58,824 nucleotides of DNA, from contig CACJTS010000007.1 of the NCBI GenBank assembly GCA_902596355.1, positions 1 to 58,824 on the forward strand. The letters are read 5' to 3'. Below are positions 18,040 to 25,661 of this stretch, piece by piece. A program made the position numbers and the translations under genes. Position 1 is the stretch's first letter. Each line of letters opens with the position of its first letter. Below the pieces are notes generated by a model that made no database searches, was not told where the DNA came from, and worked only from the letters and a program-made list of their open reading frames with translations. The stretch comes from an uncultured Pelagibacteraceae bacterium. GTDB lineage: Bacteria; Pseudomonadota; Alphaproteobacteria; Pelagibacterales; Pelagibacteraceae.

Positions 18040-18654
18040 ATGGCAGACGAACCAGGTAAATTAGATATATCCGATGAAATGATTGCTGAAAGGCGAGGTG
18101 GTTCAGGAAAAATGCCAAGCGATATGCCATCATGGATGGCAAGTTCAATTATAAATATTGATAAATTTAGCAAATGGGTTGGTAACGTTGTTTGCTGGAT
18201 ATTAATGCCATTAATTCTTGCAATGACTTATGAAGTTCTTGCTAGAAAATTATTTCATTCCCCAACAATTTGGGCTTATGACATAAGTCGTTTTTTGTAT
18301 GGTGCACTTTTTATGTTGGGTGCTGGTTATGCACTTTCTAAAGGTGTTCATATAAGAGCTGATTTTTTATACAGAAATTTTAAAACTAAGAATCAAGGCA
18401 AAATTGATTTTTGGTTATATATTTTATTTTATTTTCCAGGCTTATTAGTATTTCTTTACATGACTATTGGATATGTAGGGGAGTCTATTCAAAGAGGTGA
18501 GAGAGGAATGGATACAACCTGGATGCCCTATATGTGGCCAATTAAAAGTTGCTTACTTATTGGAATAATTTTTTTACTAATCCAAGGTATTTCAGAATTA
18601 TTTAAAAGTTATTGGGCTGCAACAAGAGGAAAATGGCCAGGAGAAGATAAATGA
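18040..18654 (+). CDS. dctQ: TRAP transporter small permease subunit (DctQ)
   Basis: A 204-residue membrane protein with four main hydrophobic helices after a polar N-terminal region of about 40 residues. The family segment YEVLARKLFHSPTIWAYDIS near residue 65 is clearly present, followed by GAGYALSKGVHIRADFLY. It pairs with DctM to form the membrane part of the transporter. The longer N-terminus and R/W-rich motifs resemble the mannitol/chloroaromatic-type DctQ group. Its TGA stop overlaps the dctM ATG by four bases. Confidence 0.88.
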   Translation: MADEPGKLDISDEMIAERRGGSGKMPSDMPSWMASSIINIDKFSKWVGNVVCWILMPLILAMTYEVLARKLFHSPTIWAYDISRFLYGALFMLGAGYALSKGVHIRADFLYRNFKTKNQGKIDFWLYILFYFPGLLVFLYMTIGYVGESIQRGERGMDTTWMPYMWPIKSCLLIGIIFLLIQGISELFKSYWAATRGKWPGEDK

Positions 18655-19985
18655 TAGCAGAATTAATTGATCCAGCCATTTTAGGATTTATTTTAGTTGG
18701 TGTAATGCTTTTTGCAATCTTTGTTGGATTTCCAATTTCATTTACATTAATTTTCTTAGGTTTTGTATTTGGGTATCTAGGATTTGGAAAATTAGTCTTT
18801 TATTTAATGACCCTCCAGTTCTCGATGGTCATGACCGAACAAACCCTCGCCGCCGTCCCGCTCTTTGTCTTTATGGGAATTATGATGGAACAAGCAGGAC
18901 TGATGGAAAGATTATTCTCATCATTTCAAATGATGTTGGCTAGAGTAAGAGGTGCATTGTATTATGCTGTATTGTTTGTTTCAGTTATCTTTGCTGCAGC
19001 AACAGGAATTGTTGGTGCTTCAGTAACCATACTGGGAATCATGGCTGCAAAATCAATGAATAGATCTGGTTACGATGTAAGACTTGCGGCTGGTACAATT
19101 ACAGCTGGTGGTACTTTAGGAATTTTAATTCCACCAAGTATTATGCTTGTTGTGATGGGTCCAATTATGGAAATTCCAGTAATTGACTTATTTGCTGCTG
19201 CTATAATACCTGGAATTCTTCTTGCTAGTTTATACGCTGGCTACACAACAATAAGATGCATGATAAATCCAAAATTAGGACCTGTAATTCCTGAGGAAAT
19301 GAGGGCAGCAAGCATGAAAGAGGTTTGGATTGAATTTTTTTTAGGTTTAGTTCCTCCTGCAGCGCTGGTCTTTGCGGCATTAGGTAGTATATTGTTTGGT
19401 TTTGCAACACCTACAGAAGCAGCAGGTTGTGGTGCTATGGGAGCTTTATTACTTTCATTAGCGTATAAAAAACTAACTTTATCTAAACTTCAAGAGGCAC
19501 TAGTTAAAACTTTAGAAATTACTGCTTTAATAATGGTTTTAGTTGCTGCATCAAACTTTTTTGGGGCTGTGTTTGCAAGACTTGGTACTCCAACCTTATT
19601 AACTGAATTTTTGTTAGGATTAGAAATGAATAAATATTTAATCCTAGGAATTGTAATGGTTGCAATATTTTTATTAGGTTGGCCATTAGAATGGGTACCA
19701 ATTGTTATGATTATTGTTCCAATTCTTTTGCCATTAATTGAAGCTTTAGGCTTTAATTTAACTTGGTTTGCAATATTGGTCGCTGTAAATCTCCAGACAG
19801 CCTGGCTATCTCCACCTGTAGCTTTGTCTGCATATTTTTTAAAAGGTGTGGTCCCTGAATGGGATTTAAAAGATATTTATTATGGAATGATGCAATTTAT
19901 GGTTCTACAAGTTATAGGCTTAATTTTAATAATCATTTTTCCTAAGATAGCCCTATGGTTACCAACTCTCTTATATGGACAGTAG
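18651..19985 (+). CDS. dctM: TRAP transporter large permease subunit (DctM)
   Basis: A 444-residue inner-membrane protein with twelve or more helices that carries the transport path. Family hallmarks are LAAVPLFVFMGIMMEQAGL near residues 66-84, TAGGTLGILIPPSIMLVVMG near 150, FGFATPTEAAGCGAMGALLL near 250 and LTWFAILVAVNLQTAWLSPP near 370. The start overlaps dctQ by four bases. Codons at 18810-18869 are GC-rich and mostly end in C, unlike the rest of the gene (see the separate entry). The protein there is normal for the family, so the gene appears intact. Confidence 0.92.
   Translation: MIAELIDPAILGFILVGVMLFAIFVGFPISFTLIFLGFVFGYLGFGKLVFYLMTLQFSMVMTEQTLAAVPLFVFMGIMMEQAGLMERLFSSFQMMLARVRGALYYAVLFVSVIFAAATGIVGASVTILGIMAAKSMNRSGYDVRLAAGTITAGGTLGILIPPSIMLVVMGPIMEIPVIDLFAAAIIPGILLASLYAGYTTIRCMINPKLGPVIPEEMRAASMKEVWIEFFLGLVPPAALVFAALGSILFGFATPTEAAGCGAMGALLLSLAYKKLTLSKLQEALVKTLEITALIMVLVAASNFFGAVFARLGTPTLLTEFLLGLEMNKYLILGIVMVAIFLLGWPLEWVPIVMIIVPILLPLIEALGFNLTWFAILVAVNLQTAWLSPPVALSAYFLKGVVPEWDLKDIYYGMMQFMVLQVIGLILIIIFPKIALWLPTLLYGQ
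18810..18869 (+). other. 60-base GC-rich tract with foreign-looking codon use inside dctM
   Basis: Twenty in-frame codons, from ACC at 18810 to GTC at 18867-18869, are 36/60 G+C. They use CTC, GTC, GCC, ACC, CCG and TCG, which are rare elsewhere in this AT-rich window. Flanking codons return at once to A/T-ending forms. The encoded TLQFSMVMTEQTLAAVPLFV is conserved DctM sequence. The tract also contains the 10-base palindrome GGTCATGACC at 18827-18836. Confidence 0.85.
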
Positions 19986-20010
19986 AATTTATTAGTTTAA
20001 AATAAATTTA

Positions 20011-21468
20011 GTGAATCAGCCAAAAGTAAAATACTCTCTCTCTAATTGGGACTTAGTCACAGTTAATCCAAATTATAAAACTTGGAATCGGAAAGATCTA
20101 TTTTGTTTTTGGGGCGCTAATGTACAAAGTGTAATTGGTTTTTCTTTAATATCCTCTTTATACTTAATGTATAGTTTAAATATTTTTGTAGTTTTTTTTG
20201 GTATCATATTAGGATCTTTTTTTGTTTATTTATTTTCAAACATTATCGGAAAACCTTCCCAAAAATTTGGTTTACCATTTGCGGTATTGCTTAGATCCTC
20301 ATTAGGATTTAATGGCGCTAAATTTTTTGGGTTAATAAGATGTTTAGTTGGAATATTTTTATTTGGAATTCAAACTTATTTTTTGTCTAAGATTTTAGTT
20401 TACTTAATTAGAATAGCAATTTTTTCTATAGACAATTCTTTATTGCAGCAGGAAATATTTATTTTTTATTATTTTGGTATGAATATTATTGATTGGTCTG
20501 CAATAGTAATAACAATTATTTTACAGACTATGTTTTTTACTGTTGGAATGCAGCACAACAAGAAAATAATTAATTTTTCAGCAATGACAGTCTATGCTGG
20601 TTTGTTAATTTTTTTCTTTGTTGTCTTATTAAGTGATGTAAAAATAACTACCGAAGCTTTTTCAAATATTTTTAATTTAAATAATTTTTTAGATGTTAAT
20701 AATTTAGCACCTTTAGTGACTGTTGCTGGAACAATATTTGCCTATTTTTCGATTTTAATAATTAGTTTTGGTGATTTTTCTAGATATGTAAAAAATGAGC
20801 AAGAATTAAAAAAAGGAAACTTAAGTTTAATTTTGAATTTAATTATTTTTTCTTTTTTATCTGTTTTCATTGTTACAGGTTCTGATGTTTTTCTTAATCA
20901 AAAATTTTCAGATATAGACAGAATTTTTACCAATCCAACAGATATAGTAGGGAAATTTGATAATATACAAATAACAATAGTCGTTCTATTTTTTATTATA
21001 ATTGCTTCAGCTTCTACAAATTTAGTTGCTAATTTCATCCCATCTCAATACTCTTTAATAAATTTTGCTCCTTCAATATTAAGCTTAAAAAGCGCTAGTT
21101 ATTTAATTGCTTTTTTTGGTTTGTTGATTGCAATTTTCTGGCTGACTATATTGAGCCAAATAGGAATTTTATCATTTGTTGATACTTTTGGTGCTTTCTT
21201 TGGTCCTTTATTTGGAGTAATGGCCGCTGACTATTATATGATAAAAAATCAAGAATTAAGTAATAAAGATTTATATTCTATAGATAAAGAGAGCGTTTAT
21301 TATTATTCAGGTGGTTGGCATATAAAAGGTGTTTATTCTTTAATTATAGGATTTATTTTTTCAGCATCTACAATTTGGAATACTAATTTAATGTTTTTAC
21401 AGTCTTATGCTTGGATAATAGGTGCATTTGTTGCCTGGATAACATACTACTTGTTAGCAAAAAAATAA
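20011..21468 (+). CDS. NCS1-family nucleobase/cation symporter (CodB-like)
   Basis: A 485-residue membrane protein with about twelve helices. NCS1 features are WNRKDLFCFWGANVQSV near residues 25-41, GKPSQKFGLPFAVLLRSSLG near 84 and AAYDYYMI-like AADYYMIKNQEL near 408. Members import cytosine, allantoin, uracil, hydantoin or thiamine precursors with Na+ or H+. No substrate-specific enzyme is next to it. The start is GTG at 20011, 25 bases after dctM, so cotranscription with the TRAP genes is possible. The SDR gene follows five bases after its stop. Confidence 0.8.
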   Translation: MNQPKVKYSLSNWDLVTVNPNYKTWNRKDLFCFWGANVQSVIGFSLISSLYLMYSLNIFVVFFGIILGSFFVYLFSNIIGKPSQKFGLPFAVLLRSSLGFNGAKFFGLIRCLVGIFLFGIQTYFLSKILVYLIRIAIFSIDNSLLQQEIFIFYYFGMNIIDWSAIVITIILQTMFFTVGMQHNKKIINFSAMTVYAGLLIFFFVVLLSDVKITTEAFSNIFNLNNFLDVNNLAPLVTVAGTIFAYFSILIISFGDFSRYVKNEQELKKGNLSLILNLIIFSFLSVFIVTGSDVFLNQKFSDIDRIFTNPTDIVGKFDNIQITIVVLFFIIIASASTNLVANFIPSQYSLINFAPSILSLKSASYLIAFFGLLIAIFWLTILSQIGILSFVDTFGAFFGPLFGVMAADYYMIKNQELSNKDLYSIDKESVYYYSGGWHIKGVYSLIIGFIFSASTIWNTNLMFLQSYAWIIGAFVAWITYYLLAKK

Positions 21469-21473
21469 TTTTA

Positions 21474-22220
21474 ATGCACACATTTGATTTTAAAAATAGA
21501 ACAGCTGTAGTTACTGGTGGAGCACAAGGGTTTGGTTTAGATGTTGCAAAAAGATTTTTAGAGTCTGGCGCTAAAGTATTTATATGGGATATAGATGAAA
21601 AGCTTCTTAAATCAGCTGTTGAAGAGGTTAAAAATCCCAATTTATTTTATAGTGTTGTTGATATTTCAAATTATCAAGATGTAGAGAAAAATGTTGCGGA
21701 CATAACCTCAAAATCAAATATAGATATTTTAATCAATAATGCCGGGATAACAGGTCCTACAGGTCCTCTATGGGAGTATGATGTCGATATGTGGAATAAA
21801 ATAGTGCAGATAAATTTAATTGGTACTTTTAACTGCTGTAGAGCGATTGTGCCAAATATGATTAAAAATAACTATGGAAGAATCGTTAATGTAGCCTCAG
21901 TTGCAGGTAAAGATGGTAATGCAAATGCAAGCGCATATAGCTCTGGAAAAGCAGGCGCAATTGGACTAACCAAAGCTTTAGGTAAAGAATTAGCTGACAA
22001 AGATATAGCTGTAAACGCTGTCACCCCAGCAGGTGCTAAAACCAGAATTTTAGATCAAATGAGTAAAGAGCATGTACAAAGAATGCTTTCTAAGGTTCCA
22101 AGAGGAAGATTTCTTGAAATACATGAGTTTACCTCACTAGTTTGTTGGCTTTCTTCACAAGAAAACACTTTTTCTACAGCTGCGGTATTTGATATCAGTG
22201 GTGGTAGATCAACATATTAG
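21474..22220 (+). CDS. Short-chain dehydrogenase/reductase (FabG-like)
   Basis: A classical SDR of 248 residues when started at ATG 21474 (MHTFDFKNRTAVVTGGAQGF). The longer start at 21411 would run into the permease gene and adds a non-conserved segment. The cofactor motif is VTGGAQGFG at residues 13-21, LINNAG is at 86-91 and the catalytic residues are Ser142, Tyr155 and Lys159. Asp39/Asp41 after the second strand suggest a preference for NAD(H). Substrate is unknown. Coupling to the NCS1 permease hints at catabolism of an imported compound. Confidence 0.87.
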   Translation: MHTFDFKNRTAVVTGGAQGFGLDVAKRFLESGAKVFIWDIDEKLLKSAVEEVKNPNLFYSVVDISNYQDVEKNVADITSKSNIDILINNAGITGPTGPLWEYDVDMWNKIVQINLIGTFNCCRAIVPNMIKNNYGRIVNVASVAGKDGNANASAYSSGKAGAIGLTKALGKELADKDIAVNAVTPAGAKTRILDQMSKEHVQRMLSKVPRGRFLEIHEFTSLVCWLSSQENTFSTAAVFDISGGRSTY

Positions 22221-22222
22221 TC

Positions 22223-22345
22223 TTAAAAATTTGAAACTATTTTTTGATCATTATTTTGATTTTTAATAGAATTTTTACCCATAACTGGTGCTGTAATCAT
22301 TATTGACCAATATATAAGAAGTATAAACACAGAAATTATTCTCAT
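22223..22345 (-). CDS. 40-residue single-helix membrane protein
   Basis: A minus-strand frame of 40 codons starts at ATG 22345 (an upstream in-frame stop rules out anything longer). It encodes an N-terminal hydrophobic helix, RIISVFILLIYWSIMITAPV, and a polar Asn/Lys-rich tail, GKNSIKNQNNDQKIVSNF. It ends three bases from the convergent SDR stop. The shape, Met-Arg start then helix then polar tail, is that of a real small membrane protein, but the length makes the call tentative. No family was recognised. Confidence 0.45.
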   Translation of the reverse strand: MRIISVFILLIYWSIMITAPVMGKNSIKNQNNDQKIVSNF

Positions 22346-22434
22346 TTAACTCATTTAACAATCAATTTTGAATTTAGAATGTTGAAATTGTGACTGAATA
22401 TTGAATTTATAAATAATCTATCTATAAGAAGAAC

Positions 22435-23085
22435 ATGTTAAAAATTTTTTATATATTTATTACATCATTAATCTTTCTTAGCTCCGCACATGCGGAAACT
22501 GTAAAAGTTTTTGAATTTACTGAAAAAGAATTATCAGCACTTGAGATCCGTAAAGTAAGAGGAGCAGATAACAAGACTTCTTATACTGTTGGATCAAATG
22601 AAAATGGTAATTATTTAAAAGCCGTAGCAGATAATGCTGCTTCAGGCCTAGGAAAAGAGATCAAAATTGATCTAAATAAAACACCTTTTATCAATATTAC
22701 ATGGAAAATTGAGAAGGACCTTCGTGGAATTAAAGAGAATACGAAAAAAGGACATGATTATGCCGCCCGTGTTTTTGCGATTAAAAAAACTGGAGCTACA
22801 CCTTTATCAAATAGAGCAATTAATTATGTTTTTTCAAGTAATAGTAAAGTTGGTGAAAATAGATCCAGTCCATATACAAAAAAATCAATAGACAATGTAT
22901 TAGCAACTACTAAAGATAAATTAAATGAATGGGTAACAGTAAAAGCTAATGTTAAAGAAGATTTTAAAAAATTCCATGATTTAGATGTGAATGAATTAGA
23001 TGGCCTAGCTATAATGGCTGATACTGATAATTCTAAAATGAAATCTATATCTTATTTTCAGAATATTTATTTTTCAGCAGATTAA
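22435..23085 (+). CDS. Secreted DUF3047 family protein
   Basis: A 216-residue exported protein. The signal peptide (KIFYIFITSLIFLSSAHAET) is cleaved near residue 20. The body matches the DUF3047 pattern, with INITWKIEKDLRG near residue 84, HDYAARVFAIKK near 105, NRAINYVFSSN near 122 and LDGLAIMADTDNSKM near 190. The fold is probably a beta-sandwich of carbohydrate-binding type. The function of the family is unknown. The gene stands alone, and its stop directly abuts the stop of a convergent small gene. Confidence 0.75.
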   Translation: MLKIFYIFITSLIFLSSAHAETVKVFEFTEKELSALEIRKVRGADNKTSYTVGSNENGNYLKAVADNAASGLGKEIKIDLNKTPFINITWKIEKDLRGIKENTKKGHDYAARVFAIKKTGATPLSNRAINYVFSSNSKVGENRSSPYTKKSIDNVLATTKDKLNEWVTVKANVKEDFKKFHDLDVNELDGLAIMADTDNSKMKSISYFQNIYFSAD

Positions 23086-23226
23086 TTAATATTTTAGATA
23101 CTTTTTTAATCCAATACTTAAAAACGATAATAAAATAGCTGCGATAACATCAGCGATTGGAATTGCATTTGGAAATCCAAAGTTCCAAAAAATTACTCCG
23201 ATTAACCAAATTATATAAATTTTCAT
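23086..23226 (-). CDS. 46-residue small membrane protein
   Basis: A minus-strand frame with ATG at 23226 encodes 46 residues, starting KIYIIWLIGVIFWNFGFP and continuing IPIADVIAAILLSFLSIGLKKYLKY. There are two short hydrophobic helices with a Pro-containing turn and a basic C-terminus. The stop abuts the DUF3047 stop exactly. Composition (Trp, Phe, Gly and a Lys-rich end) and hydrophobic pattern support a real protein. No family was recognised. Confidence 0.55.
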   Translation of the reverse strand: MKIYIIWLIGVIFWNFGFPNAIPIADVIAAILLSFLSIGLKKYLKY

Positions 23227-23283
23227 CTAAGATATTATATCTTAGTTTCTATTAAATTTTTATTTATTTGATATTATTAATTT

Positions 23284-23697
23284 ATGCATAAAAACTTTAC
23301 TCATAATGTTAAAGTGTATTATGAGGACACAGACGCTGGTGGAGTCGTGTACTATGCTAACTATTTAAAATATTTAGAAAGAGCTAGAACTGAAGCTTTA
23401 TCAACTATTGGATTAAGCAATACAAAAATAAAAAATGATTATGGTGCTCTTATAATAGTTAAATCATGTAATATAGAATATAAAAAATCCACATATTTAG
23501 AAGATGATTTGCAAATTAAATCTTTTGTAGAATCTAAATCAAAAACTTCTTTTTTAATGAACCAATCAATATTTAAAGATGAGGAGTTGATAGTAGAAGC
23601 TAAAATTCATCTAGTATTTATAAATGAAAAATTCAAGCCAGTTAAAATTCCAGAAAAAATCTTATCAGATTTTAAACCCTATACTTCTAGTTTATAG
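23284..23697 (+). CDS. ybgC: YbgC-type acyl-CoA thioesterase (hotdog fold)
   Basis: A 137-residue single-hotdog thioesterase. The active-site signature is YYEDTDAGGVVYYANYLKYL at about residues 12-31, with Asp15 as the catalytic acid and the conserved ERAR just after. In proteobacteria ybgC usually precedes tolQRAB. Here it is alone, with no tol genes nearby. It probably hydrolyses acyl-CoA or acyl-ACP at the membrane. Its end overlaps the convergent glycosylase gene by 11 bases. Confidence 0.87.
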   Translation: MHKNFTHNVKVYYEDTDAGGVVYYANYLKYLERARTEALSTIGLSNTKIKNDYGALIIVKSCNIEYKKSTYLEDDLQIKSFVESKSKTSFLMNQSIFKDEELIVEAKIHLVFINEKFKPVKIPEKILSDFKPYTSSL

Positions 23698-24367
23698 ATA
23701 TTTTTCTAGCTTTTCTAAATAAATCTATAATCATTCTTTCAGATACAAGCTTAGTATTTACATTTCTGGGGCTAGGGTGATAACATGCAATTAATTTAAT
23801 ATTTCCTGGTAGTAAATAGGATTTTCCATGAATAAATTTTATTTTTTCTTTTAAATTGTATTTTTTTTTATAAAATTTAACACAATTATCAAATGCCACT
23901 TTTCCTAAAGCAATAATAGTTTTTAATTTTTTTAAAGTATAAATCTCTCTATCAAAGTATTTTGAACAATTATTAAGCTCTTCTATTCTAGGTTTGTCTC
24001 CTGGAGGAACACATTTTAAAATATTAGTTATATAAGTTGATTTTAATTTAAGACCATCATTTAGATTTTCTGAATTTGGTTGGTTTGAAATTTTAGCTTT
24101 AAATAAACATTTAAATAAAAAGTCTCCAGATTTATCACCTGTGAAAGCTCTTCCTGTTCTCGTACCCCCATGTGCTGCTGGCGCTAATCCAATTATTAAA
24201 ATTTTTGCATCAATTTCACCAAAACCTGTAACTGGTTTTCCCCAGTAAGTCTCGTTTATATTTTGTTTTCTTTTTTCTGTTGAAATTTTTTTTACAAAAT
24301 TAACAAGCCTTGGACATTTTTTACATTTAAGAATTGTTTTATTTAAACTATTTATTTTAATATTCAT
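23687..24367 (-). CDS. Uracil-DNA glycosylase, family 5 (UdgB)-like, Fe-S type
   Basis: A 226-residue DNA repair glycosylase. Cys15 and Cys18 (LKCKKCPRL) with two later Cys near 116 and 132 fit the four-Cys [4Fe-4S] site. The active-site motif A is LIIGLAPAAHGGTRTGRAFT near residue 75 and motif B is CYHPSPRNVN near 195. The GLAPAAHG form with no catalytic Asp or Asn early in the motif points to family 5 rather than family 4 (GEAPG). It removes uracil, and in this family sometimes hypoxanthine, from DNA. The gene starts two bases from the divergent phosphatase start. Confidence 0.85.
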   Translation of the reverse strand: MNIKINSLNKTILKCKKCPRLVNFVKKISTEKRKQNINETYWGKPVTGFGEIDAKILIIGLAPAAHGGTRTGRAFTGDKSGDFLFKCLFKAKISNQPNSENLNDGLKLKSTYITNILKCVPPGDKPRIEELNNCSKYFDREIYTLKKLKTIIALGKVAFDNCVKFYKKKYNLKEKIKFIHGKSYLLPGNIKLIACYHPSPRNVNTKLVSERMIIDLFRKARKISIN

Positions 24368-24369
24368 AA

Positions 24370-24927
24370 ATGAAAATTTTAAATTATTTAGTCATAATAT
24401 TTATATGCATTAATCCCTCAGTTAAAGCAGATTCAAAAAAAATTTTAATAGATGAATTGCAAAAGGGTGGAAAATTAATTTTCATAAGACATGCTTATGC
24501 CCCTGGTGGAGGCGATCCAGATAATTTCGATATAAACGATTGTACAACTCAAAGAAATTTAAGTAATAGTGGTAGAGTTCAATCACAAAAAATTGGTAAT
24601 TTTTTTAAGAAAAATAAAATTTTAATTGGAAAAGTTTATTCTAGTGAATGGTGTCGATGTAAAGAAACGGCATTTATTGCCTTTAAAGAATATGAAACTA
24701 AAAATTTTCTAAATTCTTTTTTTAGTGCAAAATTTTTCAATAATAGAAAAAAACAAATGATTGATTTTGATAAATTTATAAACACTTGGGATAAAGATAA
24801 AAATTTAATTTTTGTTACACATTATGTGGTAATTTCTGAAATTTTAAATTATGCACCTTCATCTGGAGAGATTGTTGTATCAGATAAAAGCTTAAAAGTT
24901 ATTGATACTTTAGAAATTGAATACTAA
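24370..24927 (+). CDS. Exported histidine phosphatase family protein
   Basis: A 185-residue protein with a signal peptide (ILNYLVIIFICINPSVKA). The phosphohistidine motif is LIFIRHAYAPGG, with Arg40 and His41, in an RHA rather than the common RHG form. SSEWCRCKETA supplies a conserved Arg and FVTHYVV near residue 151 holds the second His. It probably hydrolyses a phosphate ester in the periplasm. Its substrate cannot be predicted. It is divergent from the glycosylase gene with only two bases between start codons, so its promoter must lie inside that gene. Confidence 0.8.
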   Translation: MKILNYLVIIFICINPSVKADSKKILIDELQKGGKLIFIRHAYAPGGGDPDNFDINDCTTQRNLSNSGRVQSQKIGNFFKKNKILIGKVYSSEWCRCKETAFIAFKEYETKNFLNSFFSAKFFNNRKKQMIDFDKFINTWDKDKNLIFVTHYVVISEILNYAPSSGEIVVSDKSLKVIDTLEIEY

Positions 24928-24938
24928 ATTAAATAATT

Positions 24939-25076
24939 ATGTCATCAAAAAGAGCTATGAGACAAGCACAAAAGCAAGCATACGCAAAGCATCGTTCAAA
25001 CATTACAAATAGCCGATTTGAACTTAAGAAAAAATTTCTAATAAAAAATAAAGAAGAAAAAAAAAATAAAAACTAA
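24939..25076 (+). CDS. 45-residue highly basic protein, function unknown
   Basis: A 45-codon frame starts at ATG 24939, 11 bases after the phosphatase stop, and encodes a strongly basic product (MSSKRAMRQAQKQAYAKHRS then a Lys/Asn-rich tail). There is no hydrophobic segment. The first half is an amphipathic basic helix, which suggests nucleic-acid or ribosome binding. Its end overlaps the convergent 140-residue gene by four bases. No family was recognised. The coding signal is modest because of length. Confidence 0.45.
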   Translation: MSSKRAMRQAQKQAYAKHRSNITNSRFELKKKFLIKNKEEKKNKN

Positions 25077-25495
25077 CTTTCTTGATCAAATTTTTCTATT
25101 ATTTCACATGTAGAGATCTTAGATAAACTTTCAACTTCATTTAAAACAGCCTTAACAAATATTTCTGGTTTATCTTTTTCAATTAAAATTTGAGTATAAA
25201 ACTGTGGATACCCATGTTTTAATGTAAGTATTTTTCCATCTTCTTCATAAATATTTCTCACATAGGAGTTTTTCTTTTTAACGCTTAAATCAGTGATCTT
25301 ATATTTTTGATAAGTTTTTTCATTGTAAACGTAATTACGTGTCATAATTAGTTCATTAAGATTTAAAATGTATTCATTTTTTAAAAATCCATCCTCTTTA
25401 TGATCACATTTTTTAAATACAATAATTTCCGATTGAGAATCAAATGATATAAAAAAAAATGATAAAAAAAATATTAAAAACTTATTTTCTCTCAT
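25073..25495 (-). CDS. Exported hypothetical protein
   Basis: About 140 residues when started at ATG 25495, which puts the hydrophobic signal KFLIFFLSFFFISFDSQS at the N-terminus. An ATG four codons upstream is an alternative. The mature part has two Cys, in FKKCDHKEDG and STCEIIEK, which may form a disulfide, and mostly beta-type sequence. I do not recognise a family. Its start overlaps the 57-residue membrane protein gene by 14 bases, so the two are coupled. Confidence 0.65.
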   Translation of the reverse strand: MRENKFLIFFLSFFFISFDSQSEIIVFKKCDHKEDGFLKNEYILNLNELIMTRNYVYNEKTYQKYKITDLSVKKKNSYVRNIYEEDGKILTLKHGYPQFYTQILIEKDKPEIFVKAVLNEVESLSKISTCEIIEKFDQES

Positions 25496-25655
25496 TCTTG
25501 TCGACAAAAAATAAAGCTATAATAAATATTACAGTCCAAGCAAATACAGATAATGTTTTCAAAGGAGTGGTATCCGCTCCCCAAACATCAAAGAATAAAG
25601 CACCAATAATTATCCCTATAGCATAGATTATACTTACAATTTTAACTTTACTCAT
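25482..25655 (-). CDS. 57-residue two-helix membrane protein
   Basis: A minus-strand frame from ATG 25655 encodes 57 residues with two hydrophobic helices (VSIIYAIGIIIGALFF and TLSVFAWTVIFIIALFFV) joined by a short polar loop, and ending KNERK. It begins seven bases after the DUF1289 gene ends and overlaps the next gene by 14 bases, making a three-gene minus-strand operon. No family was recognised. Confidence 0.6.
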   Translation of the reverse strand: MSKVKIVSIIYAIGIIIGALFFDVWGADTTPLKTLSVFAWTVIFIIALFFVDKNERK

Positions 25656-25661
25656 ATTTAA

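Noticed and set aside
21411..21473. Upstream in-frame start for the SDR gene
   Set aside because: The extra 21 residues overlap the permease gene and lie outside the SDR fold. ATG 21474 gives a standard N-terminus.
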